Both the position numbers and the translations under genes were made by a program. A stretch of 6,219 bases of DNA from an uncultured Bacilli bacterium (GTDB taxonomy: Bacteria; Bacillota_I; Bacilli_A; RF39; UBA660): positions 1 through 6,219 of the forward strand of contig CANQZH010000074.1 in NCBI GenBank assembly GCA_947628245.1, written 5' to 3'. The stretch's first letter is position 1, and every line of letters starts with the position of its first letter. The notes beneath the pieces are model-generated. The model saw nothing but the letters and a program-made list of their open reading frames with translations, was not told the DNA's origin and searched no databases. Shown in pieces: positions 5,798 to 6,219 of the stretch.

Positions 5798-6124
5798 AAC
5801 TTTGTATTCCTTACGCATATTTTTGATAAAGTTAAGTTTAGCTCTTCTAACCATACCTTTTTTAACAACTACAATTTTATCAATAGTAGGTGCATTAATA
5901 GGGAAAATACGAGTTACACCAACTCCACCAGATTTCTTACGTACTGATATTGTTTCAGATACTGAACCACCTTTTTTAGCAATTACAATACCTTCAAAAG
6001 CTTGGATACGTTCTTTTTTACCTTCTTTTACCCAAACATCAACACGAACAATATCACCAACTCTAATTTCCGGAATATCATTTCTTACGTGTTTTTCATT
6101 AATTTTGTCAACTAAATTAGCCAT
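5783..6124 (-). CDS. rplS: 50S ribosomal protein L19
   Basis: A 113-residue full-length L19, the large-subunit protein at the 30S-50S interface. Recognisable blocks in family order are NDIPEIRVGDIVRVDVWVKEG (15-35), the conserved ERIQAFEGIVIAKKGG (38-53), SETISVRKKSGGVGVTRIFP (56-75) and the basic C-terminus VVKKGMVRRAKLNF (86-99), then IKNMRKEYK. Length is normal for the family (about 110-120). The start is fixed by AAAGGAAG six bases before the ATG. The gene is followed at once by two tandem terminators. In Firmicutes rplS usually lies near trmD and rimM, but the gene upstream is outside the window. Probably autoregulated through the leader hairpin upstream. It is the one clear housekeeping gene here and marks this edge as core chromosome. 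Confidence 0.98.
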   Translation of the reverse strand: MANLVDKINEKHVRNDIPEIRVGDIVRVDVWVKEGKKERIQAFEGIVIAKKGGSVSETISVRKKSGGVGVTRIFPINAPTIDKIVVVKKGMVRRAKLNFIKNMRKEYKVKERN

Positions 6125-6149
6125 ATAAACTTCCTTTCTAACTTTTCTT

Positions 6150-6187
6150 ACATATTATCATAGACTTTTTTCCAGCGGATAATATAT
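6150..6187 (-). promoter_or_regulatory. Candidate L19 leader hairpin upstream of rplS
   Basis: The minus strand forms a 10-bp stem ATATATTATC/GATAATATGT (6178-6187 with 6150-6159, one G-U pair) around an 18-base loop starting CGCTGG. It ends 25 bases before the rplS ATG. Low-GC Gram-positive bacteria carry an L19 leader RNA at this place, through which L19 represses its own synthesis. Position, size and the G-C-rich loop in otherwise AT-rich DNA fit; a covariance model search is needed to confirm. I see no clear promoter in the remaining 32 bases to the window edge. Confidence 0.5.
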
Positions 6188-6219
6188 CACTTTTATCAAA
6201 AAGCACTTAGATTGTAACA

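Noticed and set aside
5674..5868. Minus-strand open frame of 64 codons between rplS and the 126-aa gene
   Set aside because: It overlaps the end of rplS in another frame, spans both terminators, is low complexity (runs of Phe, Ile and Lys) and has no ribosome binding site.
5753..5947. Plus-strand open frame over the rplS terminator and 3' end
   Set aside because: Antisense to L19, with low-complexity coding and no ribosome binding site or family match.
5802..6128. Plus-strand open frame of 108 codons
   Set aside because: Exact antisense shadow of rplS; the hydrophobic look comes from reading the complement of Lys/Val-rich codons.
1..6219. CRISPR array, tRNA or rRNA gene, insertion sequence or phage structural gene
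   Set aside because: No regularly spaced repeats, no tRNA-like cloverleaf, no transposase or phage motif was seen on either strand.

Overview
The window is a very AT-rich stretch of bacterial chromosome in which every credible gene lies on the minus strand. Strong GGAGG-type ribosome binding sites, a Gram-positive style lipobox, TTGACA/TATAAT promoters and the AT-rich codon use point to a low-GC Firmicute (Bacillota), perhaps an uncultured gut or host-associated Bacilli/Erysipelotrichia-like lineage. The code looks standard (table 11): every tryptophan is TGG, no coding region has an internal TGA, and TGA ends two genes. The exact lineage is inference.

Read in the direction of transcription (high to low coordinates), the window starts with the core gene rplS (ribosomal protein L19, 5783-6124). 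Its 5' region can form a hairpin that fits an L19 autoregulatory leader, and it ends in two tandem intrinsic terminators. Next come three genes I cannot name: a 126-aa aromatic-rich protein (5301-5681), a ~103-aa protein with a possible helix-turn-helix (4937-5248), and a 496-aa protein whose N-terminus looks SAP/Rho-N-like (3396-4886). Each has a candidate promoter. That of the 103-aa gene is a perfect TTGACA/TATAAT pair whose -35 box overlaps the stop codon of the gene before it. The 496-aa gene is followed by a terminator.

A new transcription unit then starts from a good promoter at 3326-3354. It carries a Fic-domain protein with an intact catalytic motif and a central coiled-coil hairpin (1687-3303), a lipoprotein of unknown function (664-1677) and a guanine-deaminase-like protein (208-657). 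These three are 6-9 bases apart, and the ribosome binding site of each downstream gene overlaps the stop codon of the gene before it, so they look like one translationally coupled operon. The deaminase has lost the second cysteine of its PCxxC zinc motif (Arg84 instead). The window ends inside an XRE-family helix-turn-helix regulator (1-131).

The points most worth checking are the Fic-lipoprotein-deaminase operon with its altered zinc site, the Fic protein's apparent lack of a clean inhibitory motif, and the unidentified three-gene block after rplS. I see no CRISPR array, tRNA, rRNA, insertion sequence or phage hallmark gene, and nothing here proves a new defence system.
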